Assembly (NCBI RefSeq): GCF_024170005.1
Contig: NZ_JALJXJ010000011.1
Coordinates: 248,001-312,000, forward strand
Length of the DNA: 64,000 bases
Reading direction: 5' to 3'
Origin: Azospirillum lipoferum
Lineage (GTDB): Bacteria > Pseudomonadota > Alphaproteobacteria > Azospirillales > Azospirillaceae
The notes beneath the pieces were generated by a model. The model was given only the letters and a program-made list of their open reading frames with translations. It had not been told where the DNA came from and searched no databases. The stretch's first letter is position 1; each line of letters begins with the position of its first letter. Shown piece after piece: positions 56,320-63,865 of this stretch. The translations under genes and the position numbers were made by a program.

Positions 56320-56331
56320 ACTTTCCTATAG
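56320..56331. promoter_or_regulatory. ACTTTCC repeat, operon-proximal copy
   Basis: ACTTTCCTATAG repeats the tau-proximal element with one base changed, in the same orientation, exactly 180 bases away. The right half (ACAAT) does not complete the palindrome here. It lies about 108 bases before the start of the rightward operon's first gene, a mirror of the distance to tauA. Confidence 0.45.
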
Positions 56332-56439
56332 ACAATAAGACGTTTGCACAGATGCCGACTGTTATATCCCGGCAGCCGATGGGAAGCGCCACGGCCACAA
56401 ACCACCTGACCCACAAACTACCTGACAAGGAGTTCCGCC

Positions 56440-56649
56440 ATGCAGGGTTTGAGTGATTTCGACCGGATGGTGATGGCGTCTCTCTGCCCCTCCGGCACGC
56501 TCGTGCTGCCGCTGCTTCCGCCCGACGGGCATCCGGCGGATACGACGGAGGGCACCGGCGGCGATGAGCTTCCGGACCGCGGCCTGCTTCCCCTCGGCCT
56601 CGGCATCGTCTCGGCCATTCTCCTGGCATCGCTGGCGGCGCTGGCCTGA
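56440..56649 (+). CDS. Small single-pass membrane protein leading the sulfur operon
   Basis: A 69-residue protein with one C-terminal membrane segment (LLPLGLGIVSAILLASLAAL). The start is well supported: AAGGAG lies seven bases before ATG. I do not recognise the family. It is the first gene of the rightward operon, 43 bases before the ligase gene, so it may be an accessory subunit or a leader peptide. The N-terminal half has one Cys and several Asp/Pro residues. Confidence 0.6.
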   Translation: MQGLSDFDRMVMASLCPSGTLVLPLLPPDGHPADTTEGTGGDELPDRGLLPLGLGIVSAILLASLAALA

Positions 56650-56692
56650 TCGGGCCGGCAGCCGCTTCCACACACTCGAAGGACAAGAAAAA

Positions 56693-58027
56693 GTGGCGGT
56701 TCAGGATCATGACGCGTACTGGCACCCCGGTCTGGAAACCCAGAGCCGCGCCGACTGGCGGAAACTGCAGCTCGACCTGCTGAAGGATCATCTGCGGCAT
56801 GCTTACGAAGGCTCGCCCTACTACCGCGCCGCCTTCGACGCGCAGGGGGTGTCGCTGGGTGACCTGCGGACGTTGGACGATCTGCGGCGATTTCCTTTCC
56901 TGGACAAGGCGACCATCCGCGACCGTCAGGTCGCGGTGCCGCCTTTCGGCGATCTGGTCGCCGTCCCAGAACGGGAGATCGTCTACATCTCCGCCTCCAG
57001 CGGATCGACCGGCGTGCCGACCGCCTCGCCCTTCACCGCCAAGGATTTCGAAGAATGGATCGACTATGAGGCACGGCAGTTCTGGTCGAGCGGCCTGCGG
57101 CCGACCGACCGTTATGCCCATGCGCTGAACTTCTCCCTGTTCGTCGGCGGCCCCTGCGTGCTTGGCGCGCAGAAGCTGGGTGCGCTCAGCATCCATGCCG
57201 GAACCCTGCCGTCGGAACGGCTGCTGGCGGTGCTGAACCAGTTCAGGGCGACGGCGCTGTGGACGACGCCGTCCTACGCCTGGCATCTCGGCGAGACCGC
57301 CCAACGCGAGGGCATCGACCCCGCCCGCGATCTCGCGGTCCGCCGCCTGTTCGTGGCGGGCGAGCCCGGCGGCTCCATCCCGGAGACGCGCGAACGGATC
57401 GAAGCGCTGTGGGGGGCGGAGGTCTACGACTATTACGGCCTGTCCGACATCTTCGGCTCCTGCGCCGGCATGTGCGTGGAAAAGGACGGCCTGCACTGGG
57501 CCGAGGACCATATCCTGGTCGAGGTGCTGGACCCTGAAACCCTCGAACCGGTGGCGGAGGGTGAACGCGGCGAACTGGTGCTGACCACCCTGCGCAAGCG
57601 CGCCCGCCCGATCATCCGCTTCCGCACCGGCGACATCGTGTCGGTGACGACGGAGCCCTGCCGTTGCGGTCGCACCTCCCTGCGGCTGAAGGGCGTGCAT
57701 GGGCGGCTCGACGACATGCTGATCGTCAAGGGCGTCAACCTGTTCCCCGGCGATGTGGAGGCGGTGGTGCGCCAGGACCCGGCGCTGACCGGCGAGTACC
57801 GGCTGGTGCTGGACCGGGTCGAACGGCTGGACCGCCTGACGGTCGAGGCGGAACACACCCAGGGCTTCAACGGCGATCTGGAAGATCTGCGGGGCCGGCT
57901 GCGCCGCCAATTGAAGGCCGCCACCGGCGTCGGGGCGGAGGTCGCCCTGCTCGCCCCCGGCACGCTGCCCCGTGCCGTCCACAAAGCCAAGCGAATCGAC
58001 GACCGCCGCAAGCATGTGTGGTCCTGA
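56693..58027 (+). CDS. Phenylacetate-CoA ligase family (PaaK-like) adenylate-forming enzyme
   Basis: A 444-residue adenylate-forming enzyme. The AMP-binding loop SASSGSTGVPTAS is near residue 103. YYGLSDIFGSCAG and IRFRTGDI follow, and the CRCGRTSLRLKGVHGRLDDM region is typical of PaaK-like ligases. The expected reaction is activation of a carboxylate to acyl-AMP and then to a thioester with CoA. In this context an organosulfur carboxylate such as 3-sulfinopropionate is a candidate substrate, which is inference. The start is GTG at 56693 with AAGGA about nine bases upstream. It lies inside an operon of transport and sulfur genes. Confidence 0.82.
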   Translation: MAVQDHDAYWHPGLETQSRADWRKLQLDLLKDHLRHAYEGSPYYRAAFDAQGVSLGDLRTLDDLRRFPFLDKATIRDRQVAVPPFGDLVAVPEREIVYISASSGSTGVPTASPFTAKDFEEWIDYEARQFWSSGLRPTDRYAHALNFSLFVGGPCVLGAQKLGALSIHAGTLPSERLLAVLNQFRATALWTTPSYAWHLGETAQREGIDPARDLAVRRLFVAGEPGGSIPETRERIEALWGAEVYDYYGLSDIFGSCAGMCVEKDGLHWAEDHILVEVLDPETLEPVAEGERGELVLTTLRKRARPIIRFRTGDIVSVTTEPCRCGRTSLRLKGVHGRLDDMLIVKGVNLFPGDVEAVVRQDPALTGEYRLVLDRVERLDRLTVEAEHTQGFNGDLEDLRGRLRRQLKAATGVGAEVALLAPGTLPRAVHKAKRIDDRRKHVWS

Positions 58028-58054
58028 CCCAATCCCCCGACGGAGCCCGTCCCC

Positions 58055-58672
58055 ATGCCGGATACCCATCTTCCCGTCACCGATCAGCTGCCCAACGACA
58101 TCGCGCTCGCCGCCGACCGCCTGTTCCTGAGCGCCCGCACGCCGCAAAGCTGGTCCGACCAGCCGGTCCCGGTTGAGACGCTCCACCGCCTTTACGAACT
58201 GGTCCGGCTGGCGCCGACCGCCTTCAACGGCAGTCCGGCGCGCTTCGTCTTCCTGACCACGCCGGAGGCGAAGGAGCGGCTGCGGCCGGCATTGAGCCGC
58301 GGCAACCAGTCCAAGCTGACGGCCGGCGCCATCGCCATCGTCGCCTATGACCGGCGTTTCTTCGAACATCTGCCGCTGCTGAGTCCGCATTACGACCCCT
58401 CGCCGATGTTCGTCGACGAACCGTCGCTGGCCGAGACCACGGCGTTCCGCAACGGCACTCTCCAGGCCGGCTACCTGATCCTGGCTGCAAGGCTGCTGGG
58501 GCTGGATGCCGGGCCGATGTCCGGCTTCGACGCCGAAGCGGTCGATGCGGAATTCTTCGCCGACGGTCGGCTGCGAACCAACCTGCTGGTGGCGCTGGGC
58601 CATGCCGATGGGCCGCCGTCGCGCCCGCGCGCCCCGCGGCTGGACGAGTCGAAAGCGGTGGTGATCCTTTGA
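58055..58672 (+). CDS. Nitroreductase family protein, RutE/HadB-like
   Basis: A 205-residue FMN-dependent nitroreductase-fold protein. SARTPQSWSDQPVPVETLHR and the PTAFNGSPARFVFL segment match the malonic semialdehyde reductase (RutE) subgroup, and LLVALGHADG is the C-terminal FMN/dimer block. RutE reduces malonic semialdehyde to 3-hydroxypropionate, but no other rut genes are present here, so the substrate is likely different. It starts 27 bases after the ligase stop. Its presence with a CoA ligase and a thiol dioxygenase suggests that a short three-carbon acid or aldehyde is handled, as inference only. Confidence 0.8.
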   Translation: MPDTHLPVTDQLPNDIALAADRLFLSARTPQSWSDQPVPVETLHRLYELVRLAPTAFNGSPARFVFLTTPEAKERLRPALSRGNQSKLTAGAIAIVAYDRRFFEHLPLLSPHYDPSPMFVDEPSLAETTAFRNGTLQAGYLILAARLLGLDAGPMSGFDAEAVDAEFFADGRLRTNLLVALGHADGPPSRPRAPRLDESKAVVIL

Positions 58673-58721
58673 GCCCAACGCCGTAGCGGCCGGCCACATC
58701 CGGCTGAACCGGAGATCTATT

Positions 58722-59774
58722 ATGAGCCTGAACGACACGGCCGCCGCCCTGCCGGCAGCCAACGGCGGAACCTTGCCGATCGGAGGCCTCCTCCCCTCCA
58801 GCCTCCCCTTGCGATTTTCCGCGGCCGCCCTGCTGTGGTTCGCAGCCTCCGGGGTGACGGCCCTCTGGCCCGATGCCGCCGATGCCCAGGAGTGGGAGCG
58901 GACCGGCGAGTTCGCCAGCCTGCTGGTGGTCGCAGCCGGGCTGCTGGTGCTGACCGCCCTGCTGGCTGCGGCAATCCATCCGGCGCCGCGCAGCCGGTTG
59001 GAATCCGCAATTGCGGGCCTGTCGGCGTCCGTTCCCTGGCTGATCGCCCTGGCGCTGGGCGTCACCGGCTGGGAGATCCTGACCGCCAAGCTCAACCTGC
59101 TGCCGCGGCCTTTCTTCGTTCCGCCGCAGGCGCTGCTGGAGGTCTATCTCGACGACTGGCCGCGTTTGCTCGACTGCTTCGCCGCCTCGCTGACTCTGCT
59201 GGCGACCGGCTATACCGTCGGGTCGGTGCTGGGCGTGGTGACGGGGGTCGCCATCGGCTGGTCGCGCGCGGTCGGCTATTGGGTCCATCCGGTGCTGCGG
59301 CTGATCGGCCCGCTGCCGGCCACCGCGTGGCTGCCCATCGCCTTCTTCGCCTTTCCCACCAGCTGGAGCGCCAGCGTCTTCCTGATCGCGCTGGCCAGCG
59401 GCGTTCCGGTGACCGTCCTCACATGGTCCGGCGTAGCCGGCGTCAACAGCGCCTATTACGACATCGCCCGCACGCTGGGCGCCTCCCCGCGCTTCCTGGT
59501 GCTGAAGGTCGCCGTCCCGGCGGCGATGCCGCATGTCTTCGTCGGCCTGTTCATGGGGTTGGGCGCCTCCTTCGCCGTTCTGGTGGTGGCCGAGATGCTG
59601 GGCGTAAAGTCCGGCGTCGGCTGGTACCTGCAATGGGCCCAGGGCTGGGCCGCCTACGGCAACATGTATGCGGCCCTGCTGGTGATGGCGCTGGTCTGCT
59701 CCGGTCTGGTGACGCTGCTGTTCCGTGTCCGCGACCGCCTGCTCGCCTGGCAGAAGGGAATGTTGAAATGGTAG
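58722..59774 (+). CDS. ABC transporter permease (SsuC/TauC family)
   Basis: A 350-residue permease, longer than the usual 260-280 residues because of an extra N-terminal part. Two additional hydrophobic segments occur at about residues 30-50 (FSAAALLWFAASGVTALW) and 65-85. The conserved core includes a family loop DIARTLGASPRFLVLKVAVP that docks the ATPase. It likely imports an organic sulfur compound. The stop overlaps the ATPase start by seven bases. It lies 49 bases after the nitroreductase gene. Confidence 0.87.
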   Translation: MSLNDTAAALPAANGGTLPIGGLLPSSLPLRFSAAALLWFAASGVTALWPDAADAQEWERTGEFASLLVVAAGLLVLTALLAAAIHPAPRSRLESAIAGLSASVPWLIALALGVTGWEILTAKLNLLPRPFFVPPQALLEVYLDDWPRLLDCFAASLTLLATGYTVGSVLGVVTGVAIGWSRAVGYWVHPVLRLIGPLPATAWLPIAFFAFPTSWSASVFLIALASGVPVTVLTWSGVAGVNSAYYDIARTLGASPRFLVLKVAVPAAMPHVFVGLFMGLGASFAVLVVAEMLGVKSGVGWYLQWAQGWAAYGNMYAALLVMALVCSGLVTLLFRVRDRLLAWQKGMLKW

Positions 59775-60562
59775 CTCTCGAAAACACCGACACCGTCGGC
59801 CAGTCTGCGGGCATGACCATCGACGTGCAGACCGTCAGCCACAGCTTCGAACTGCATGGCGCGCCGCTGCCGGTGCTGGACGGGGTGGAACTGCGGGTCG
59901 AGCCAGGCGAGCTGGTCGCCCTGCTGGGACCGAGCGGCTGCGGCAAATCCACTCTGCTTCGCCTCGTCGCCGGGCTGGAACCGCCAAGCCGGGGCCGCAT
60001 CCTGGCCGATGGCCGTCCGATCACCGGCCCCGACCCATCCCGCGTCGTCGTGTTCCAGGACCCGACGCTCTATCCCTGGCGCACCGTGCGCGACAATGTC
60101 GCCCTGGGGCTTGAGGCGCGCGGCCTGCTGCGCTCGCAAGGCCATCGGATCGACAAGGCTCTGGCGCTGGTCGGGCTGGCCGGCTTCGAGAAGGCCTATC
60201 CGCACCAGCTGTCGGGCGGCATGTCCCAGCGTGCGGCACTGGCCCGCGCGCTGGTCAACGACCCCCGCCTGCTGATCCTCGACGAACCGCTGGGCAAGCT
60301 GGATAGCCTGACCCGGCTGGCCATGCAGAGCGAGCTTGTCGATCTGTGGCGCAACACCGGCTTCACCGGCCTGTTGGTGACCCACGACATCGAAGAGGCG
60401 CTGTTCATGGCGACCCGCGTGATCGTGTTCAGCGGTCGCCCCGCCCGGATCAAGGCCGACCTGTCCGTCGACCGTCCCTATCCCCGCCATCGCGGTGACC
60501 CGGTTCTGACCGAGCTGCGCCACCGCATTCTCGAACTGCTCGGCCTTGCCGAGACCTGGTGA
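59768..60562 (+). CDS. ABC transporter ATP-binding protein (SsuB/TauB family)
   Basis: A 264-residue ABC ATPase. The Walker A motif GPSGCGKST is near residue 57, the Q loop VVFQDPTLYPW near 98, the signature LSGGMSQR near 148 and the Walker B motif LLILDEPLGKLD near 168. It energises import through the permease encoded just upstream, with which it overlaps by seven bases (ATG within the last codons of the permease). Another Met 15 codons later (MTIDVQTV) could be the true start; the upstream one is chosen because of the overlap. Confidence 0.88.
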   Translation: MVALENTDTVGQSAGMTIDVQTVSHSFELHGAPLPVLDGVELRVEPGELVALLGPSGCGKSTLLRLVAGLEPPSRGRILADGRPITGPDPSRVVVFQDPTLYPWRTVRDNVALGLEARGLLRSQGHRIDKALALVGLAGFEKAYPHQLSGGMSQRAALARALVNDPRLLILDEPLGKLDSLTRLAMQSELVDLWRNTGFTGLLVTHDIEEALFMATRVIVFSGRPARIKADLSVDRPYPRHRGDPVLTELRHRILELLGLAETW

Positions 60563-60574
60563 GGAAACCCGACC

Positions 60575-61213
60575 ATGCCCGACAGCACCGCTCCCGGCAC
60601 ATCCGCTCCCAACCTGCCCCGCCTGCGCGGCTTCATCGCCGACTTCACCCGGCTGGTGGAGCGGCATGGCAATGACGAACCTGCCATACTGGACACCGGC
60701 CATGCCCTGCTGGCCGATCTGATCGCAGTCGACGACTGGCTCCCCGACGCCTACGCCCAACCCGATCCGGTGCATTACCGCCAATATCTGCTGCATTGCG
60801 ATCCGTATGAGCGCTTCTCCGTCGTCAGTTTCGTCTGGGGACCGGGGCAGCGGACGCCGATTCACGACCACACCGTCTGGGGCCTTGTCGGCATCCTGCG
60901 CGGGGCGGAACGCTCGCAACGCTACGATCTCCAGCCCCAGGGCGGCCCGCCCGTGGCCTATCCGCCCGAAATCCTGACGGCCGGGTCGGTGGAGGTGGTG
61001 TCGCCCCGCATCGGCGACGTGCATGCCATCGCCAACGCGCTGGCCGACCGGACATCCATCAGCATCCACGTCTATGGCGGTAATATCGGCGCCGTCCGGC
61101 GCTCGGTATTCGACCCGCTGACCGGCCAGCGCAAACCCTTCATCTCCGGCTATGCCAACAGCGCCCTGCCCAACCTGTGGAACCGCTCGCAGCCCGTTTC
61201 CCACGCCGCCTGA
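60575..61213 (+). CDS. Cysteine / 3-mercaptopropionate dioxygenase-family thiol dioxygenase
   Basis: A 212-residue cupin. The iron ligands are His97 and His99 in PIHDHTVWG and His150 in GDVHAIAN. The Ser163-His165-Tyr167 set in SIHVY matches the S-H-Y triad of bacterial thiol dioxygenases. These enzymes add O2 to a thiol to give a sulfinate: cysteine to cysteine sulfinate, or 3-mercaptopropionate to 3-sulfinopropionate. The RFSVVSFVWGPGQRTP strand is highly conserved in both. Which thiol is used depends on Arg placement that I cannot resolve by eye. The gene starts 12 bases after the ATPase gene and is followed by a rhodanese. Confidence 0.86.
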   Translation: MPDSTAPGTSAPNLPRLRGFIADFTRLVERHGNDEPAILDTGHALLADLIAVDDWLPDAYAQPDPVHYRQYLLHCDPYERFSVVSFVWGPGQRTPIHDHTVWGLVGILRGAERSQRYDLQPQGGPPVAYPPEILTAGSVEVVSPRIGDVHAIANALADRTSISIHVYGGNIGAVRRSVFDPLTGQRKPFISGYANSALPNLWNRSQPVSHAA

Positions 61214-61227
61214 GGATTCGAAACACC

Positions 61228-62847
61228 ATGACCGCCGCAGTACCGCTCGCCACCCGCCGTCCCGCCGACATCCGCCGCGCCTGGATCGAACGCGACGAGG
61301 TCGCCCTGCTCGACACGCGGGAGGAAGGCCCCTACTCCCTGGCCCATCCGCTCTTCGCCGTCTCCGTCCCGCTCAGCCGGGTGGAACTGCTGGCCTACGA
61401 CCTGCTGCCGCGGCGTGACGTGCCGATCACGGTCTATGATGACGGCGAGGGCTACGCCGAACCCGCCGCCCGCCGGCTCCAGGCGCTGGGCTACAGCGAC
61501 GTGACTCTGCTGGAAGGCGGGCTGGCCGGCTGGATCGCCGCCGGGTTCGAGGTCTATCGGGATGTGAACGTGCCCAGCAAGGCCTTCGGCGAGTGGGTGG
61601 AGCATCACCGTCACACCCCCTCGCTGCCGGCGGCGGAGGTCAAGGCGCTGATCGACGCCAAGGCCGATCTGGTCATCCTCGACGCCCGCCGTTTCGAGGA
61701 ATACCGCACCATGTCGATCCCCGGCGGCATCAGCGTGCCGGGCGCTGAACTGGTGAAGCGTGTCCACGACATCGCCCCCAACCCCAACACCCTGGTGGTG
61801 GTCAATTGCGCCGGCCGTACACGGTCGATCATCGGCACGCAATCGCTGGTCAATGCCGGCATCCCCAACCGGGTGGCTGCCCTGCGCAACGGCACCATCG
61901 GCTGGACACTGGCCGGGCTGACGCTGGACAGCGGTCGCGAGGGCCGCTTCCCCGAGGTCTCGGCAGAAGGCGACGCCGCCGGGCGACGGGCGGCGCGCGC
62001 GGTGGCCGACCGGGCCGGCGTCGGCCGGATCGACGCGAAGACGCTCGAGCGTTTCCGCGGCGACGAGCGCCGCACGCTCCACCTTTTCGACGTGCGCACG
62101 CCGGAGGAGTATGAGGCCGGCCATCTGCCGGGCTTCCGCCACGCCGCCGGCGGCCAGCTGGTCCAGGCGACCGACGAGCATGTCGCCGTGCGCGGCGCCC
62201 GCATCGTTCTGGCCGACGATCCGGCCGGCGGCGGCGGTCCGCGCGCCGACATGACCGCCTCCTGGCTCGCCCAGCTCGGCTGGGAGGCGCATGTGCTGGA
62301 GGGCGACGTGTCGGCCCTGGGCAGCGAGAGTGGCCTCGACCGCCGCCGCCTGCCGCCGGAACCGGAGGTGGGAGCGGAGACTATTGCCCCGCGCGACCTG
62401 CTGGCCCTGCTGGAGAGCGGCGAGGCGGTGGTGATCGACATCACCCGCAGCCCGCGCTATCGCGCCGGCCACATTCCGGGAGCGTATTTCTCCACCCGCG
62501 CCCGGCTGGCCGCAACGATCGCCCGCCTGCCCAAGGGCGTACGGCCGGTGCTGACCTGCGGCGACGGCACACTGACCCGTTACGCCATCGCCGACTTCCC
62601 CCCCACTGATTTTTCAGGCGGTCGGCGCCCACTGCTGCTGGCAGGTGGCACCAAGGGCTGGGTGGCGGCTGGGTTGCCGCTCAGCACCGACCTCGACCGG
62701 CTGGGGGGCGAACCCGACGACGTCTACAAGCGCCCCTACGAGGGCACCGACAACAGCGCCGCCGCCATGCAGGGCTACATCGACTGGGAGCTTGAACTGG
62801 TCGATCAGTTGAAGCGCGACGGCGCCCACAATTTCCACGTCATCTGA
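61228..62847 (+). CDS. Four-domain rhodanese (sulfurtransferase) with two active-site cysteines
   Basis: A 539-residue protein made of four rhodanese domains (about residues 10-110, 125-235, 265-365 and 380-490). Domain 2 has Cys194 in VVNCAGRTRS and domain 4 has Cys444 in VLTCGDGTLTR. In domains 1 and 3 the equivalent loop has Asp (VYDDGEGY, VLADDPAGG), so they are probably inactive. Rhodaneses move sulfane sulfur from thiosulfate or persulfides. There is no signal peptide. The start at 61228 is chosen 14 bases after the dioxygenase stop; an earlier in-frame ATG overlaps that gene. The pairing with a thiol dioxygenase fits sulfane-sulfur release or persulfide handling. Confidence 0.87.
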   Translation: MTAAVPLATRRPADIRRAWIERDEVALLDTREEGPYSLAHPLFAVSVPLSRVELLAYDLLPRRDVPITVYDDGEGYAEPAARRLQALGYSDVTLLEGGLAGWIAAGFEVYRDVNVPSKAFGEWVEHHRHTPSLPAAEVKALIDAKADLVILDARRFEEYRTMSIPGGISVPGAELVKRVHDIAPNPNTLVVVNCAGRTRSIIGTQSLVNAGIPNRVAALRNGTIGWTLAGLTLDSGREGRFPEVSAEGDAAGRRAARAVADRAGVGRIDAKTLERFRGDERRTLHLFDVRTPEEYEAGHLPGFRHAAGGQLVQATDEHVAVRGARIVLADDPAGGGGPRADMTASWLAQLGWEAHVLEGDVSALGSESGLDRRRLPPEPEVGAETIAPRDLLALLESGEAVVIDITRSPRYRAGHIPGAYFSTRARLAATIARLPKGVRPVLTCGDGTLTRYAIADFPPTDFSGGRRPLLLAGGTKGWVAAGLPLSTDLDRLGGEPDDVYKRPYEGTDNSAAAMQGYIDWELELVDQLKRDGAHNFHVI

Positions 62848-62858
62848 CGGAGGCCGGC

Positions 62859-63848
62859 ATGACCATGTTCCCCGACACGCTCCCGTCATTGTCGCGCCGC
62901 CATGCCCTGGGTCTCGGCATCGGCGCGCTCGCCACCGGCCTCCTGCCCCTGCGGCAGGCGCGGGCGGCCATTCCCGCCGGCACGGTGCTGAAGGTCGGCG
63001 ACCAGAAGGGCGGCGTGCAGTCGGTGATGGAGGCCGCCGGGCTTCTGGCCGACCTGCCATACCGCATCGAATGGAGCCAGTTCCCGGCAGCCGCCCCGCT
63101 GCTGGAGGCGCTGAATGCCGGCGCCATCGAAATCGGCTATGCCGGCGACGCGCCGACCACCTTCGCGCTGGCGGCCGGCACCGCGGCGAAGATCATCGGC
63201 GCCGTCCGCTCCAACCCGCAGAGCACGACCATCCTGGTGCCGGGCGCCTCCCCCATCCGCAGCGTCGCCGACCTGAAGGGCAAGACCGTCGGCACCGGGC
63301 GAGGTTCCATCGGCCATTACCTCGTGCTGGCGGCGCTGAAGGCGAACGGCCTGAAGCCCGACGACGTGAAGATCGCCTTCCTGCTGCCGTCGGACGCCAA
63401 GTCGGCACTCGCCGCCGGGTCGATCGACGCATGGTCGACCTGGGGCATCTACGTGTCGCAAGCGCTGCTGGTGGACGGCGCCCGCGCGGTCGTCACCGGC
63501 ACCGGGCTGATGAGCGGCCTGTCCTATCAGTCCGCCACGCTGGAGGCCATCGCCACCAAGCGCGAGGCGCTGGCTGACCTGATCCGCCGCACCGCCGCCG
63601 CCCGGCTGTGGGCGCTGGAGAACAGCAACGCCTATGCCGACATCTGGGCCAAGGCGGTCGGCGTCGATCCCACCATCGCCCGCCATACCTTCGGCGTCGA
63701 ACGGGCTCGGCCGGTCGCCATCGACACCTCGGTCATCGCCGACCAGCAGGCAACCGCCGATGTCTGGCGGGAGTTCGGCATCATCCCGAAACGGCTGGAT
63801 GCCGCGGCGATCTTCGATCCCGGCTTCAACAGCGCGCTGCCGGTTTGA
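62859..63848 (+). CDS. ABC transporter substrate-binding protein, sulfonate/nitrate/taurine type
   Basis: A 329-residue periplasmic binding protein of the SsuA/NMT1 class. The N-terminus carries twin arginines (SRRHALGLGIGA) before a hydrophobic stretch and cleavage near RQARA-AIP, so Tat export is possible. The core includes LKVGDQKGGVQSVMEA, IEIGYAGDAPTTFAL and DLKGKTVGTGRGSIGHYL, standard blocks of sulfonate binders. It should capture the substrate for the permease/ATPase encoded upstream. GGAGG precedes its ATG. It is encoded last among the structural genes, 17 bases before the LysR gene. Confidence 0.88.
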   Translation: MTMFPDTLPSLSRRHALGLGIGALATGLLPLRQARAAIPAGTVLKVGDQKGGVQSVMEAAGLLADLPYRIEWSQFPAAAPLLEALNAGAIEIGYAGDAPTTFALAAGTAAKIIGAVRSNPQSTTILVPGASPIRSVADLKGKTVGTGRGSIGHYLVLAALKANGLKPDDVKIAFLLPSDAKSALAAGSIDAWSTWGIYVSQALLVDGARAVVTGTGLMSGLSYQSATLEAIATKREALADLIRRTAAARLWALENSNAYADIWAKAVGVDPTIARHTFGVERARPVAIDTSVIADQQATADVWREFGIIPKRLDAAAIFDPGFNSALPV

Positions 63849-63865
63849 CGACGCCGGAGCGCGGA

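Larger units (their letters stand above)
56036..56439. other. AT-rich divergent control region between tauABCD and the rightward sulfur operon
   Basis: About 400 bases without a coding frame, clearly richer in A and T than the rest of the window. It holds two copies of ACTTTCCTAYAG exactly 180 bases apart (described separately), a TTGACC at about 56299 that could be a -35 box for the rightward genes, and stretches of AAAAAATTC and TTGTTTTAA. It should contain promoters for both operons and binding sites for a shared LysR-type activator such as the one beginning at 63866. Confidence 0.6.

Noticed and set aside
58055-58672. Pyrimidine degradation (rut) pathway because of the RutE-like gene
   Set aside because: None of the other rut genes is present and the neighbours are sulfur and transport genes, so similarity to RutE does not define the substrate.
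56234-59095. A 950-codon open frame on the minus strand across the PaaK-like ligase and nitroreductase genes
   Set aside because: It is antisense to genes with clear family motifs and shows shadow-frame composition; it also runs into the AT-rich control region.
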